Source: Roseitalea sp. MMSF_3546 (lineage in GTDB: Bacteria; Pseudomonadota; Alphaproteobacteria; Rhizobiales; Rhizobiaceae). From it: a stretch of DNA of 64,000 nucleotides. Numbering within the stretch: the first letter of the stretch is position 1; each line of letters begins with the position of its first letter. The stretch lies in assembly GCF_030732865.1 (NCBI RefSeq), contig NZ_JASHKB010000006.1, positions 104,162 to 168,161 of the forward strand, written 5' to 3'. Below, piece after piece: positions 34,167-42,149 of this stretch. The notes under the pieces were generated by a model, which saw only the letters and a list, made by a program, of their open reading frames with translations, made no database searches and was not told the origin of the DNA. The translations under genes and the position numbers were made by a program.

Positions 34167-34874
34167 CTAACGCTTGCGCAGGAAGCCGCCGTCGACGATC
34201 AGTTCCGTTCCCGTGACGAAGCTTGCCTCGTCCGACAACAGGAACATGATCGCTTCGGCGATCTCCCCCGGTTGCGCCATGCGGCCAAGCAGATGCGCCG
34301 CACCGGCGGCCGCGCGGATCGCTTCGCCGTCGGGCAACTCGGCCAGAGCACGGTCGGTGAACGGCGTGTCGACCCAGCCCGGGCTGACCGCGTTGACGCG
34401 CACGCCGCGTTCGGCGAACTCGCCGCTCGCCGCCCGCATCAGTCCCAGAACCGCGCCCTTCGAGGTGTGATAGGCGACATAGCCATCGGTGCCGATATGC
34501 GCGGACACCGACGAGGTCAGGACAATTGATGCGCCATCGGCGAGGCGGGGCGAAGCATGTTTCATCGCGAGCATGGTGCCGCGCACATTGACAGCCATGA
34601 CGTGCCGCCAGGTCTCCCACGGCAGGTCCTCGACACGACCTCGGGCGTTTGTTCCCGCGATGCAGACAAGCCCGGCGAGCGGGCCGATCGCCTCGAACGC
34701 GCGCGCGATGGCCTCCTCGTCGGCCAGGTCGAGCGCGTGGCTGAGATCGGCTTCCGCGACCGGGTTCAGATCGAGCGCGGCGGCCCGCAGACCGGCTGCC
34801 TGAACGCACCGAACGGTGGCAATGCCGATGCCGCCTGCCGCTCCGGTGATCGCGATGGTGCCGTTGCGCGTCAT
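34167..34874 (-). CDS. SDR-family dehydrogenase (1)
   Basis: The protein has 235 residues. IAITGAAGGIGIATVRCVQA holds TGxxxGIG, VCIAGTNARG replaces the NAG motif, and catalytic SSVSAH and Y-x3-K in YVAYHTSKGAVLG are intact. The end is FVTGTELIVDGGFLRK. It is encoded 2 bases after its paralogue. The tandem SDRs in a sugar-transport operon suggest successive or alternative oxidations of a sugar or inositol hydroxyl. Confidence 0.87.
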   Translation of the reverse strand: MTRNGTIAITGAAGGIGIATVRCVQAAGLRAAALDLNPVAEADLSHALDLADEEAIARAFEAIGPLAGLVCIAGTNARGRVEDLPWETWRHVMAVNVRGTMLAMKHASPRLADGASIVLTSSVSAHIGTDGYVAYHTSKGAVLGLMRAASGEFAERGVRVNAVSPGWVDTPFTDRALAELPDGEAIRAAAGAAHLLGRMAQPGEIAEAIMFLLSDEASFVTGTELIVDGGFLRKR

Positions 34875-34875
34875 C

Positions 34876-35604
34876 TCAGTGCTTCCGCATGAAACCGCCA
34901 TCGACGAACAGCGTCTGGCCGGTGACGAACGAGGCCTTGTCGGAAGCAAGCCAACGCACCGCCCGCGCCACTTCCTCCGGTTCGGCCATGCGGCCGAGAA
35001 GGTGGGCGTCGCGGGCCGCCGCGTGCAGCGCGTCGGGATCGTCGGTCTCGGCGAGCGCCTTGTCGGTGAAGCCGGCATTGACCCAGCCCGGCGCGACGGC
35101 GTTGACCCTGATGCCCCGTGTCGCCGCCTCCTGGGCGAGCGCGACGGTGAAGCTCTCCACGGCCGCCTTCGTCGTCACATAGGCCGGGTAGTCGACCGTG
35201 GCGACATGGCCCGAGACCGAGGCCATGTTGACGACCGCCTTGCCCGCTCCGCGCTCGAGCAGAGGCAGGCCGAACTTGGCGGTCAGGAACATGCCGCCGA
35301 CATTGATGTCCATCATGCGATCCCAGTCGGCGACGGCCATCTCGGCGACCGGCGATCGGTGGTTGATGCCGGCGACGTTGATCAACGCGTCGACAGCGCC
35401 GAACCGGTCGGCGATCGCCGAAAAGGCGGTCTCGACCGAACCGGGATCGGCCAGGTCGCAGGCGAGACCGAGACCGGCTGCGCCGCCCGGAGGCCGGGCC
35501 TCGCTGCGATCGATGAGCGCGAGGTCGAACCCGGCCTCGGCCATGACGCGCGACGTCGCCGTGCCGATCCCGCCGGCGGCCCCGGTGATGACGGCGACCG
35601 GCAT
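34876..35604 (-). CDS. SDR-family dehydrogenase (2)
   Basis: The protein has 242 residues. It has VAVITGAAGGIGTATSRVMA, INVAGINHR (NAG site), NMASVSGHVATVDYPAYVTT, then the Y-x3-K, and FVTGQTLFVDGGFMRKH. It is about as long as, and clearly related to, the next SDR downstream (shared LLGRMAEPEEVA and GWV...FTDKALAE-like parts), so the pair arose by duplication. Its start overlaps the stop of the permease gene (TGATG). Confidence 0.87.
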   Translation of the reverse strand: MPVAVITGAAGGIGTATSRVMAEAGFDLALIDRSEARPPGGAAGLGLACDLADPGSVETAFSAIADRFGAVDALINVAGINHRSPVAEMAVADWDRMMDINVGGMFLTAKFGLPLLERGAGKAVVNMASVSGHVATVDYPAYVTTKAAVESFTVALAQEAATRGIRVNAVAPGWVNAGFTDKALAETDDPDALHAAARDAHLLGRMAEPEEVARAVRWLASDKASFVTGQTLFVDGGFMRKH

Positions 35605-36659
35605 CAGCGGACCCTTGCGCCGGAGAATCTGTGCGCGACCATGGTCAGGATGATGACGAGGCCGAACAGGAAGTCCGTCCAGAACCCGGCGAAGCCCGCG
35701 CCGACAGCGCCGGACGGAATGAGCGTGACCGTAAGCGCGCCGAAGAAGGCACCGAAGATCGTGCCGACACCGCCCCAGGTGGGCGTGCCGCCGACGAACA
35801 GCGCCGCCAGGGCAATCAGCAGATAAGCTTTGCCCGATGTCGGAAACCACACCATGTTGGCCATCTGCACGAGGACCGCGCCGGTGATCGCCGCGGCAAT
35901 TCCCGAAAAGATGAAGACCCCGACGCGGATGCGTTCGACATTGATGCCCATCTGCCGGGCGCTCTCGGAATTGTCGCCAACGAGTTGCACGCGCACCCCG
36001 AACCGGTGATATTTGAACAGCACGTAGCAGAAGACCGTCCAGGCCAGCGCCCAGACGAAGTGGTTCGGGATCTGCAGGCCGGTATCGAACAGCTCCCATT
36101 TGCCGACCAGCAAGCGGTTGCCGAACGTGCCCACGGCGTCGGGCGCGGAAATGGTGCGCCCTTGCGCCAGAAGGTTGACCAGCCCGAGAATGAAGAAGTT
36201 CAGCCCCAGCGTCGCCACCAGCGAGGAGATCTTGCCGTAGACGACGATAGCGCCGATGCCGAGCCCGATCAGTGCGCCGAACCCGAGCGTGACCAGAAAG
36301 GCCGCCAGGACGGGCACCTCGAGAACGACCAGATACATGAATACGCCGCCCGCCGCACCGACAACCGAGGGAAAGGCCAGATCGAGTTCCCCCGACACGA
36401 TGACGAACACCAGCGATGTGGTCAGGAAGATCGTCGCCGGGACGGTAAAGAGGAACGCGTTGTAATAGACCGGATTGAGGAACAGAACCGGGTTGTTCAC
36501 GGCGAAGACGGCCCAGACGAGCACCAGCGCCAGAAAGGCGTTCAGCGCACGGCCGTTGCGCCGGTAAAAGCGGAACCAGTGCGATTGTTCCTTGCGCCTG
36601 TCGACGGCGCTTGCAATGGCCTCCACGGGCTTTGCGGCGGCGGGCGTTGCATCGCTCAT
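35604..36659 (-). CDS. Sugar ABC transporter permease (ribose/inositol type)
   Basis: The protein has 351 residues of the BPD_transp_2 type with about nine helices, such as AFLALVLVWAVFAVNNPVLF and GVFIFSGIAAAITGAVLVQM. GDNSESARQMGINVERIRVG is the conserved cytoplasmic loop of RbsC/IatP-like permeases. It forms a homodimeric channel for a monosaccharide or cyclitol, working with the ATPase and binding protein encoded just upstream. Confidence 0.91.
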   Translation of the reverse strand: MSDATPAAAKPVEAIASAVDRRKEQSHWFRFYRRNGRALNAFLALVLVWAVFAVNNPVLFLNPVYYNAFLFTVPATIFLTTSLVFVIVSGELDLAFPSVVGAAGGVFMYLVVLEVPVLAAFLVTLGFGALIGLGIGAIVVYGKISSLVATLGLNFFILGLVNLLAQGRTISAPDAVGTFGNRLLVGKWELFDTGLQIPNHFVWALAWTVFCYVLFKYHRFGVRVQLVGDNSESARQMGINVERIRVGVFIFSGIAAAITGAVLVQMANMVWFPTSGKAYLLIALAALFVGGTPTWGGVGTIFGAFFGALTVTLIPSGAVGAGFAGFWTDFLFGLVIILTMVAHRFSGARVR

Positions 36660-36670
36660 TGTCTGTCTCC

Positions 36671-37462
36671 TTACGCCGCGTTCACGAGCGTATCCGTGTC
36701 GGCTTTGCCGGTCTCGGCGAGCTGGTGCATCATCTCGATGAGGTGATCGGCGCCGGTGAACGCCGTCTTCTCGCCCTCGAAGGCTTCACGGCCGCGATCG
36801 ATGACGAAGAAGCGGTCGGCGATCTCCCAGACATGGTAGATGTTGTGGCCGATGAAGACGACGGTTCGCCCCGACGCCTTGACCGCTTCGACGAAGCGGA
36901 AGACCTTCTGCGTTTCGGTCAGCGACAGCGCCGTGGTCGGCTCGTCGAGCACGATCACGTCGGCCTGGTTGTAGAGCGCCCGGGCGATGGCCACGCCCTG
37001 GCGCTCGCCGCCGGACAGATGGCCGACCGTGCTTTCGGGATTGAAGACCTTGGAGGTGAAGCCGATCTCGCGCATCAGGCGGTTGGCTTCGTCGATCTGC
37101 CGCTGCACGCGGATCAGGCCGACCGCGTTGGTGATCTCGCGGCCCATGAAGATGTTGGTGACGATGGAGTGCTGCGGGGCGAGCGCGCGATCCTGGAACA
37201 CCGTCTCGATGCCGGCATCGCGCGCGGCAAGCGGCGTCCACGGCTTGCGCGCGTTCCCCTTGACGATGATCTCGCCCTCGTCTGGATCGTGCACGCCGGC
37301 CAGCGTCTTGACCAGCGTCGACTTGCCGGCGCCATTGTCGCCAAGCAGCCCCAGAACCTCGCCCTTGCGGACCGTCATCGACACGCCCGACAACGCTTCC
37401 ACATTGCCGAACCGCTTGACGATGTTGCGCAGTTCGACGATCGGCGCGTCCTGTCCGCTCAT
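36671..37462 (-). CDS. Sugar ABC transporter ATPase
   Basis: The protein has 263 residues, starting MSGQDAPIVELRNIVKRFGN. Walker A is GLLGDNGAGKSTLVKTLAG, the signature GHLSGGERQGVAIARAL, and Walker B ADVIVLDEPTTALSLTE. A single ATPase module rather than the double module of RbsA is typical for FrcA-like and MocB-associated rhizobial sugar importers. The gene starts just after a strong hairpin that follows the binding-protein gene. Confidence 0.91.
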   Translation of the reverse strand: MSGQDAPIVELRNIVKRFGNVEALSGVSMTVRKGEVLGLLGDNGAGKSTLVKTLAGVHDPDEGEIIVKGNARKPWTPLAARDAGIETVFQDRALAPQHSIVTNIFMGREITNAVGLIRVQRQIDEANRLMREIGFTSKVFNPESTVGHLSGGERQGVAIARALYNQADVIVLDEPTTALSLTETQKVFRFVEAVKASGRTVVFIGHNIYHVWEIADRFFVIDRGREAFEGEKTAFTGADHLIEMMHQLAETGKADTDTLVNAA

Positions 37463-37495
37463 GATGCAATCCTCGTGTTCCGACGCGATGAGAAA

Positions 37496-37517
37496 GGGCG
37501 GGCCCGAAAGCCCGCCC
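37496..37517 (-). terminator. Hairpin with short T-run after sugar-binding protein gene
   Basis: A perfect 8-base stem GGGCGGGC / GCCCGCCC with a 6-base loop lies 14 bases beyond the stop of the binding-protein gene. On the minus strand it is followed by TTTCTC. It probably attenuates transcription so that binding protein exceeds ATPase and permease. Confidence 0.65.
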
Positions 37518-37530
37518 CGTCCGGGAGGTG

Positions 37531-38538
37531 TCAGCGGATGCCCTGTTCGGCGAGCGGCGCAACGTCCTGGTAGTTGTCCACGGTGACGAAGCCGGCCCCG
37601 GTGTCGACGTTGAGCGGGCCGAGCTTGTAGACGAGCTGCTGGCACAGCGACAGAACCGGCATGTAGCCCTGCAGATATGGCTGCTGGTCGGAGGTGACCA
37701 GCACGTAACCGCCATCGAAGGCACGCATGACGCCCTGGCCGAGGTCGAAGCCGACGCCGATGATCTCGTCGGGCGCCTTGCCGACCGCTTCCATGAAGAC
37801 CGGCGCCGCCGAGAGCCAGGGGCCGCCCGGATAGCCGATCAGCTTGACCTCCGGGTTCGACAGCAGCGTCGATGTCAGCGTGGGCAATTGCAGCATCTGG
37901 TCGGCGGAGGCGCCCTCGGCCTCCTGCAGCTTGATCACCTCGATGCCGGCATCCTCGAGCGCGTCGACAAGGCCCAGCTCGCGTTGTGCCCGGTTCTCGC
38001 TCTCCCAGCGGCTCATCACGATCGCCTTGTCGCCCGGGCCGATCCTGTCGCCGGCAAGACGCAGGGTCTCGGCGCCCAGAGCCTGACCCTGATTGTAGAG
38101 CGTCGCTCCGACATAGCCGGAACCGAACCGGGCGCGGATCTCCGGAACGTCCACATTCATGTACATCATGGGTATTCCGGCTTCGTCGGCCTGCTCGGCA
38201 AGCGACATGAGCGCGTCATCGCCCGGATGGCCCATCATCGCGATCCCGTCGGGCGCCTGGCTGATCGCCTCCCTAAGCTGCTGAACCATCCGGTCGAAGT
38301 CCCAGTCCGAGTAGACGATCTGGACTTCGGCTCCGGTGTCCTCGGCCGCCTGCATGGCGCCGCGGTCGATGATCGAGTTGAAGGCACCGCCTGCCGGGCC
38401 ACCCGAGAACAGTCGGATGGTCTGGCCCGAACACCATTTGTCCCCATCCTGGGCCACCGTCGGCGTGACCGCCATGGCAAGCGCCGACACGGCCGCGCAC
38501 AGCATCCCGGCGGCCCGGACCTTTGCGAAACGTCGCAT
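37531..38538 (-). CDS. Periplasmic sugar-binding protein (Peripla_BP_4)
   Basis: The protein has 335 residues. A signal peptide (VRAAGMLCAAVSALAMAVTP, then VAQ) precedes the mature part GDKWCSGQTIRLFSGGPAGG. The fold features GAFNSIIDRGAMQAAEDTGA, DGIAMMGHPGDDALMSLAEQ and GVGFDLGQGVMRAFDGGYVL match ribose/rhizopine-type binding proteins. It is first in the minus-strand arm of the regulon, directly facing the LacI-type operators. The ligand may be a methylated glycoside, a cyclitol or a disaccharide. Confidence 0.9.
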   Translation of the reverse strand: MRRFAKVRAAGMLCAAVSALAMAVTPTVAQDGDKWCSGQTIRLFSGGPAGGAFNSIIDRGAMQAAEDTGAEVQIVYSDWDFDRMVQQLREAISQAPDGIAMMGHPGDDALMSLAEQADEAGIPMMYMNVDVPEIRARFGSGYVGATLYNQGQALGAETLRLAGDRIGPGDKAIVMSRWESENRAQRELGLVDALEDAGIEVIKLQEAEGASADQMLQLPTLTSTLLSNPEVKLIGYPGGPWLSAAPVFMEAVGKAPDEIIGVGFDLGQGVMRAFDGGYVLVTSDQQPYLQGYMPVLSLCQQLVYKLGPLNVDTGAGFVTVDNYQDVAPLAEQGIR

Positions 38539-38582
38539 GGATTTCCTCCCTCTGACTCACAGCCCGTGTGATCGGGCGCAGC

Positions 38583-38598
38583 CCAAAAACGTTTTTGG
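38583..38598. promoter_or_regulatory. LacI-type operator, perfect palindrome (O1)
   Basis: CCAAAAACGTTTTTGG is a perfect 16-base palindrome with the central CG typical of LacI/GalR-family operators. It lies 45 bases upstream of the sugar-binding protein gene start and 145 bases upstream of the divergent GH13 gene. Confidence 0.8.
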
Positions 38599-38698
38599 AC
38601 TAGCGTCATGATTTGCACAAGACGTCGATCCGTCAACCCACTTTCTTGGGCAAATCCGCAGATTTTTGCGCCGAGGGCGGTTTGACCTTGACGAAATG

Positions 38699-38714
38699 AC
38701 AAAAACGATTTTGA
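38699..38714. promoter_or_regulatory. LacI-type operator, near-palindrome (O2)
   Basis: ACAAAAACGATTTTGA has the same centre and A/T arms as the perfect site 116 bases away, with one mismatch in the inner arm. It lies 29 bases upstream of the GH13 start. Two sites 11 helical turns apart would allow looping by a LacI-family tetramer or dual repression of both arms. Confidence 0.7.
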
Positions 38715-38742
38715 TTTTGGGCCAGCAAGTACGGAGACGCGT

Positions 38743-40311
38743 GTGACGAACATGATCGCCCAGGCTGACCGATGGTGGCGCGGCGCGTGCCTGTACGAGG
38801 TATATCTGCGAAGCTTTGCCGATTCCAATGGCGATGGCGAGGGCGACCTGCCCGGGCTGCGCGACCGGCTCGACTATGTCGCGGCACTGGGTGTCGACGG
38901 CATCTGGATCACGCCGTTCTTCCCCTCGCCGATGTACGATTCGGGCTATGACGTGGCCGACTATCGCAGCGTCGATCCCCGGTTCGGCACGCTTGACGAC
39001 TTCCGGGCCGTTACGGCGCGCGCCCATGAACTCGGCCTGCGCGTGATCATCGATCAGGTCTATTCGCACACCTCCCACCTGCACCCCTGGTTCGTCGAAA
39101 GCGCATCAAACGCCGACAATCCGAAGGCGGACTGGTATGTCTGGGCCGACCCGAAACCGGACGGCAGCCTGCCCAACAACTGGCTGGCCCGCTTCGGCGG
39201 TGTCGCCTGGGAGTGGAACGCGAACCGGCGGCAGTACTATCTGCACAACTTCCTGGTCGAACAGCCGGACCTGAACCTTCACAACCGGCAGGTCCAGGAC
39301 GAGATTCTCGACACGATGCGCTTCTGGGTCGATCAGGGCGTGGACGGCTTCCGGCTCGACGTCGCCAATTTCTACATGCACGATCCGCTTCTGCGCGACA
39401 ATCCGCCGGCAGATGGCGGCGAGCGGCCGGCCAACCCCTATTACATGCAGAAACATGTCCATGACCGCTCGCGGCCCGAAAACCTGGCGTTTCTTGAGCG
39501 GATGCGGGCGGCCACGGGCGAGCACATGCTGCTGGCCGAGATCAGCTGCGACAACCAGGCCGAGCGCATGGCCGAGTACACCGGGCCCGGCCGGCTTCAC
39601 ACCGCCTACAGTTTCGAACTGCTCGGCCCGGTCCTCGACGGCACGCACATCGCCCGAACCGTCGCCACGGCCGGCGCCGGTCAAAGCTGGCCCACATGGG
39701 CCTTTTCCAACCATGACGTCGCGCGGGTCGCCACGCGCTGGAATGCGGTCGGCAACCGGAACCGGGTGAACATGTTGCAGGCGCTGCTGCTGAGCCTTCG
39801 CGGAACGGTCATCGTCTATCAGGGCGAGGAACTGGGCCTTGCGCACGGCAATGTTCCGCGCGAGGCGCTGCGCGATCCGGAGGCGGTGCGCTTCTGGCCG
39901 CATGGCCGGGGCCGCGATGGCGCACGCACGCCGATGGCGTGGGACGATACGCCGATGCTGGGCTTTTCGAAGGCGCCTGGGTGGTTGCCCGCCGAACCGG
40001 ATCATGCAGAGCAAAGCATTGCGCGGCAGAGCGAGGATCCCGGTTCGAGCCTTTCGCATTGCCGGTCCCTGATTGCCCTGCGCAAGGCGACGCCGGCGCT
40101 GCGGCTGGGAGACTTCGAGGTCATCGAGGCGGACGAGACCGGCCTGAGCTTCTGGCGCGTTCACGAGGGCGCGCGCATCCTTTGCAGCTTCAACTTCACG
40201 GGGCAGAGCCGCGCCGTCCCCCAGCACGGCCGCAGCCGCGTGCTTGCCGGCGCGTTCGAGGGCGACGGGCTCGCCGCGGACGGCTACGTGATCGCGGAGG
40301 CCGCTGCATGA
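38743..40311 (+). CDS. GH13 alpha-glucosidase
   Basis: The protein has 522 residues, starting at the GTG at 38743 (GGAG 6 bases upstream). The GH13 barrel is complete: YEVYLRSFADSNGDGEGDLP, the nucleophile Asp206 in VDGFRLDVANFY, the acid/base Glu266 in LLAEISC and Asp325 in FSNHDVAR. The GDGxGDLxG opening is that of oligo-1,6-glucosidase/alpha-glucosidase subfamilies. No signal peptide is seen, so it hydrolyses imported alpha-glucosides in the cytosol. It is the first gene of the plus-strand arm, next to the operator. Confidence 0.93.
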   Translation: MTNMIAQADRWWRGACLYEVYLRSFADSNGDGEGDLPGLRDRLDYVAALGVDGIWITPFFPSPMYDSGYDVADYRSVDPRFGTLDDFRAVTARAHELGLRVIIDQVYSHTSHLHPWFVESASNADNPKADWYVWADPKPDGSLPNNWLARFGGVAWEWNANRRQYYLHNFLVEQPDLNLHNRQVQDEILDTMRFWVDQGVDGFRLDVANFYMHDPLLRDNPPADGGERPANPYYMQKHVHDRSRPENLAFLERMRAATGEHMLLAEISCDNQAERMAEYTGPGRLHTAYSFELLGPVLDGTHIARTVATAGAGQSWPTWAFSNHDVARVATRWNAVGNRNRVNMLQALLLSLRGTVIVYQGEELGLAHGNVPREALRDPEAVRFWPHGRGRDGARTPMAWDDTPMLGFSKAPGWLPAEPDHAEQSIARQSEDPGSSLSHCRSLIALRKATPALRLGDFEVIEADETGLSFWRVHEGARILCSFNFTGQSRAVPQHGRSRVLAGAFEGDGLAADGYVIAEAAA

Positions 40312-41354
40312 ACGAGTCCGTTCCGCGCCGGGCTTCGATCCGCGACGTTGCCGCCCATGTCGGCATGTCGGTGTCGACCGTGAGCAGGGCCTTGAACGGC
40401 TACGCCGATGTCAGCCGCAAGACCCGCGACAAGGTGCGGCAGGCCGCCGATGCTCTGGGTTACCGCGCCAGTTTCGCCGCCGCGACGCTACGCTCGCGCC
40501 AGACCGAGACCGTCACGTTCATGGTCTCCAAGCCGTGGACGAAGTTCGTCGACCCCTTCTTTCTCGGCCTGCTCGACGGCGTCGAGATGGTGCTTCAGGC
40601 GCAGGGCTACGATCTTCAGGTCGTCATGGCGCGCGAGTATGACAAGGAACTCGAGATCATCCGCCGCGCGGTCGAGCGCAACCGGTGCGACGGCCTCATC
40701 TTCAGCCGGACCCGTCCCCGGGACGAACGGATCGACTACCTTCAGGCACGCGGCTTTCCGTTCGTGACCATCGGGCAGACCAACCGCAACGATCACGACT
40801 GGATCGATCGCGATCATGCGATCATCGCCCGTACGGCCATCGGACGCCTTGCCCGGCTCGGGCACAGGCGCATCGCCTATCTTTCCACGCCCTACCGCTA
40901 TACCTATTCGCACCATGCGCGCGCCGGCTATCGCCAGGGGCTCGAGGAAGCGGGCCTGCCGCACGATCCGACGCTGGAAATGGAGTGTTTCCTGTCGCGC
41001 CGGACCGGCGGCGAGGCGCTGACCGAGCTGGTCACGACCGGCGCCGCCCCGACGGCGATCTTCTGCGGCAACGACATGATCGCCATCTCCGCCATGGACG
41101 CCATGCGACGTCTTGGCCTGGTGCCGGGTCGGGATATCGCCGTGATCGGCTGCGACGACATGCCGGTGGCCGCACTGACCGACCCGCCGCTGACCACCTT
41201 CAGCCAGGACCTGGATGCGCTCGGCATGCGGATGGGCCGGATGATCCTTGCCAAGCTGGGCGGCGAGAGCGCTCCCCTGCAGAGCTTCATCGACAGCAAG
41301 CTGATCATCCGCGAGAGCGACATGCCGCCCATGCCGGAGGGCGCCGGGCAATGA
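40308..41354 (+). CDS. LacI-family transcriptional regulator
   Basis: The protein has 348 residues, with an ATG overlapping the GH13 stop (ATGA). The N-terminal HTH and hinge are ASIRDVAAHVGMSVSTVSRA, then LNGYADVSRKTRDKV and LGYRASFAAATLRS. A sugar-binding domain follows (PTAIFCGNDMIAISAMDAMR, DIAVIGCDDMPVAALTDPPL). The sugar produced by the glycosidases or taken up by the transporter is the likely inducer. The two palindromes upstream of the operon are its likely targets. Confidence 0.93.
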   Translation: MNESVPRRASIRDVAAHVGMSVSTVSRALNGYADVSRKTRDKVRQAADALGYRASFAAATLRSRQTETVTFMVSKPWTKFVDPFFLGLLDGVEMVLQAQGYDLQVVMAREYDKELEIIRRAVERNRCDGLIFSRTRPRDERIDYLQARGFPFVTIGQTNRNDHDWIDRDHAIIARTAIGRLARLGHRRIAYLSTPYRYTYSHHARAGYRQGLEEAGLPHDPTLEMECFLSRRTGGEALTELVTTGAAPTAIFCGNDMIAISAMDAMRRLGLVPGRDIAVIGCDDMPVAALTDPPLTTFSQDLDALGMRMGRMILAKLGGESAPLQSFIDSKLIIRESDMPPMPEGAGQ

Positions 41355-42142
41355 AGCTGGAAGTGCATGACCTGGTCGCCGCAAAAGGCAAGCGGCAGCT
41401 TACCGAGCTCAATGTCGCCTCGCCCGAGCATGCCGCGGCCGCCGAAGCGGCCGGCATCGAGATCATCGTGTCGGGGCGCGCCCGCCTGCGCCGGGCGCTG
41501 CGCGACGCCGCGCCCCACACGCATTTCTGCTTCGGGCTCATCTATGGCGACCATGTCAATGCCGACCAGGCCAAGCGCGCCGCCTTCGACGCCCTCGCCG
41601 ACGGCGCCGATTCGATCTATTGCGCCATGCACTTCGACGTCGTCGAGGCGATGGCCCGCGAGGGCATCCCCATCGTCGGACATGTCGGCCTGGTGCCGCA
41701 GAAAGCCCGATGGACGGGCCTGCGTGCGGTCGGCAAGTCGGCCGAGGAAGCCATCGGAATCGTCGAGGACGTGCGCCGCTACGAAAGCGCGGGCGCCTTT
41801 GCCGTCGAGATGGAGGTGGTGCCGCCGCCGGTCGCCGAGGCGATCTGCCGGTCGACGCCGCTGATCGTCATCTCGATGGGCTCGGGGGCCGGGTGCGACG
41901 CGCAATACCTGTTCGCCTCGGACGTCCTTGGCGAGACGGCCAGGCGCATACCGCGCCACGCGCGCAGCTACCGCGACTTCCGGGCCGAATGTGATCGCCT
42001 GCACGGCGAGCGGATCGCCGCCTTCACCGAATTCCGGCGCGATGTCGCATCCGGCGCCTTTCCGGGCGAAGACGAAACCGTGGCAATGGCGCCGGGCCAG
42101 TGGGAACGTTTCGCCGAAGCGCTCGCCGAACGCACGACGTGA
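41351..42142 (+). CDS. PanB-like (ketopantoate hydroxymethyltransferase family) protein
   Basis: The protein has 263 residues. PIVGHVGLVPQKARWTGLRA, the Glu in FAVEMEVVPPPVAEAICR and VISMGSGAGCDAQYLFASDV align with the second half of PanB (GHLGLTPQ, E-C-V-P, GIGAG-x3-DGQ, D-L-L-G). The N-terminal GDSLG metal/substrate loop of true PanB is missing and reads GIEIIVSGRARLRRALRD. So it is a PanB paralogue rather than the pantothenate enzyme. PanB joins a one-carbon unit from methylene-tetrahydrofolate to a keto acid. In an operon with a demethylating oxygenase, a role in C1 handling or in cleaving a keto-acid product is possible. Confidence 0.75.
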   Translation: MKLEVHDLVAAKGKRQLTELNVASPEHAAAAEAAGIEIIVSGRARLRRALRDAAPHTHFCFGLIYGDHVNADQAKRAAFDALADGADSIYCAMHFDVVEAMAREGIPIVGHVGLVPQKARWTGLRAVGKSAEEAIGIVEDVRRYESAGAFAVEMEVVPPPVAEAICRSTPLIVISMGSGAGCDAQYLFASDVLGETARRIPRHARSYRDFRAECDRLHGERIAAFTEFRRDVASGAFPGEDETVAMAPGQWERFAEALAERTT

Positions 42143-42149
42143 GATCACA

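Noticed and set aside
41351..42142. True panB of pantothenate synthesis
   Set aside because: The GDSLG loop is missing, no panC is nearby, and the gene is embedded in a catabolic regulon.
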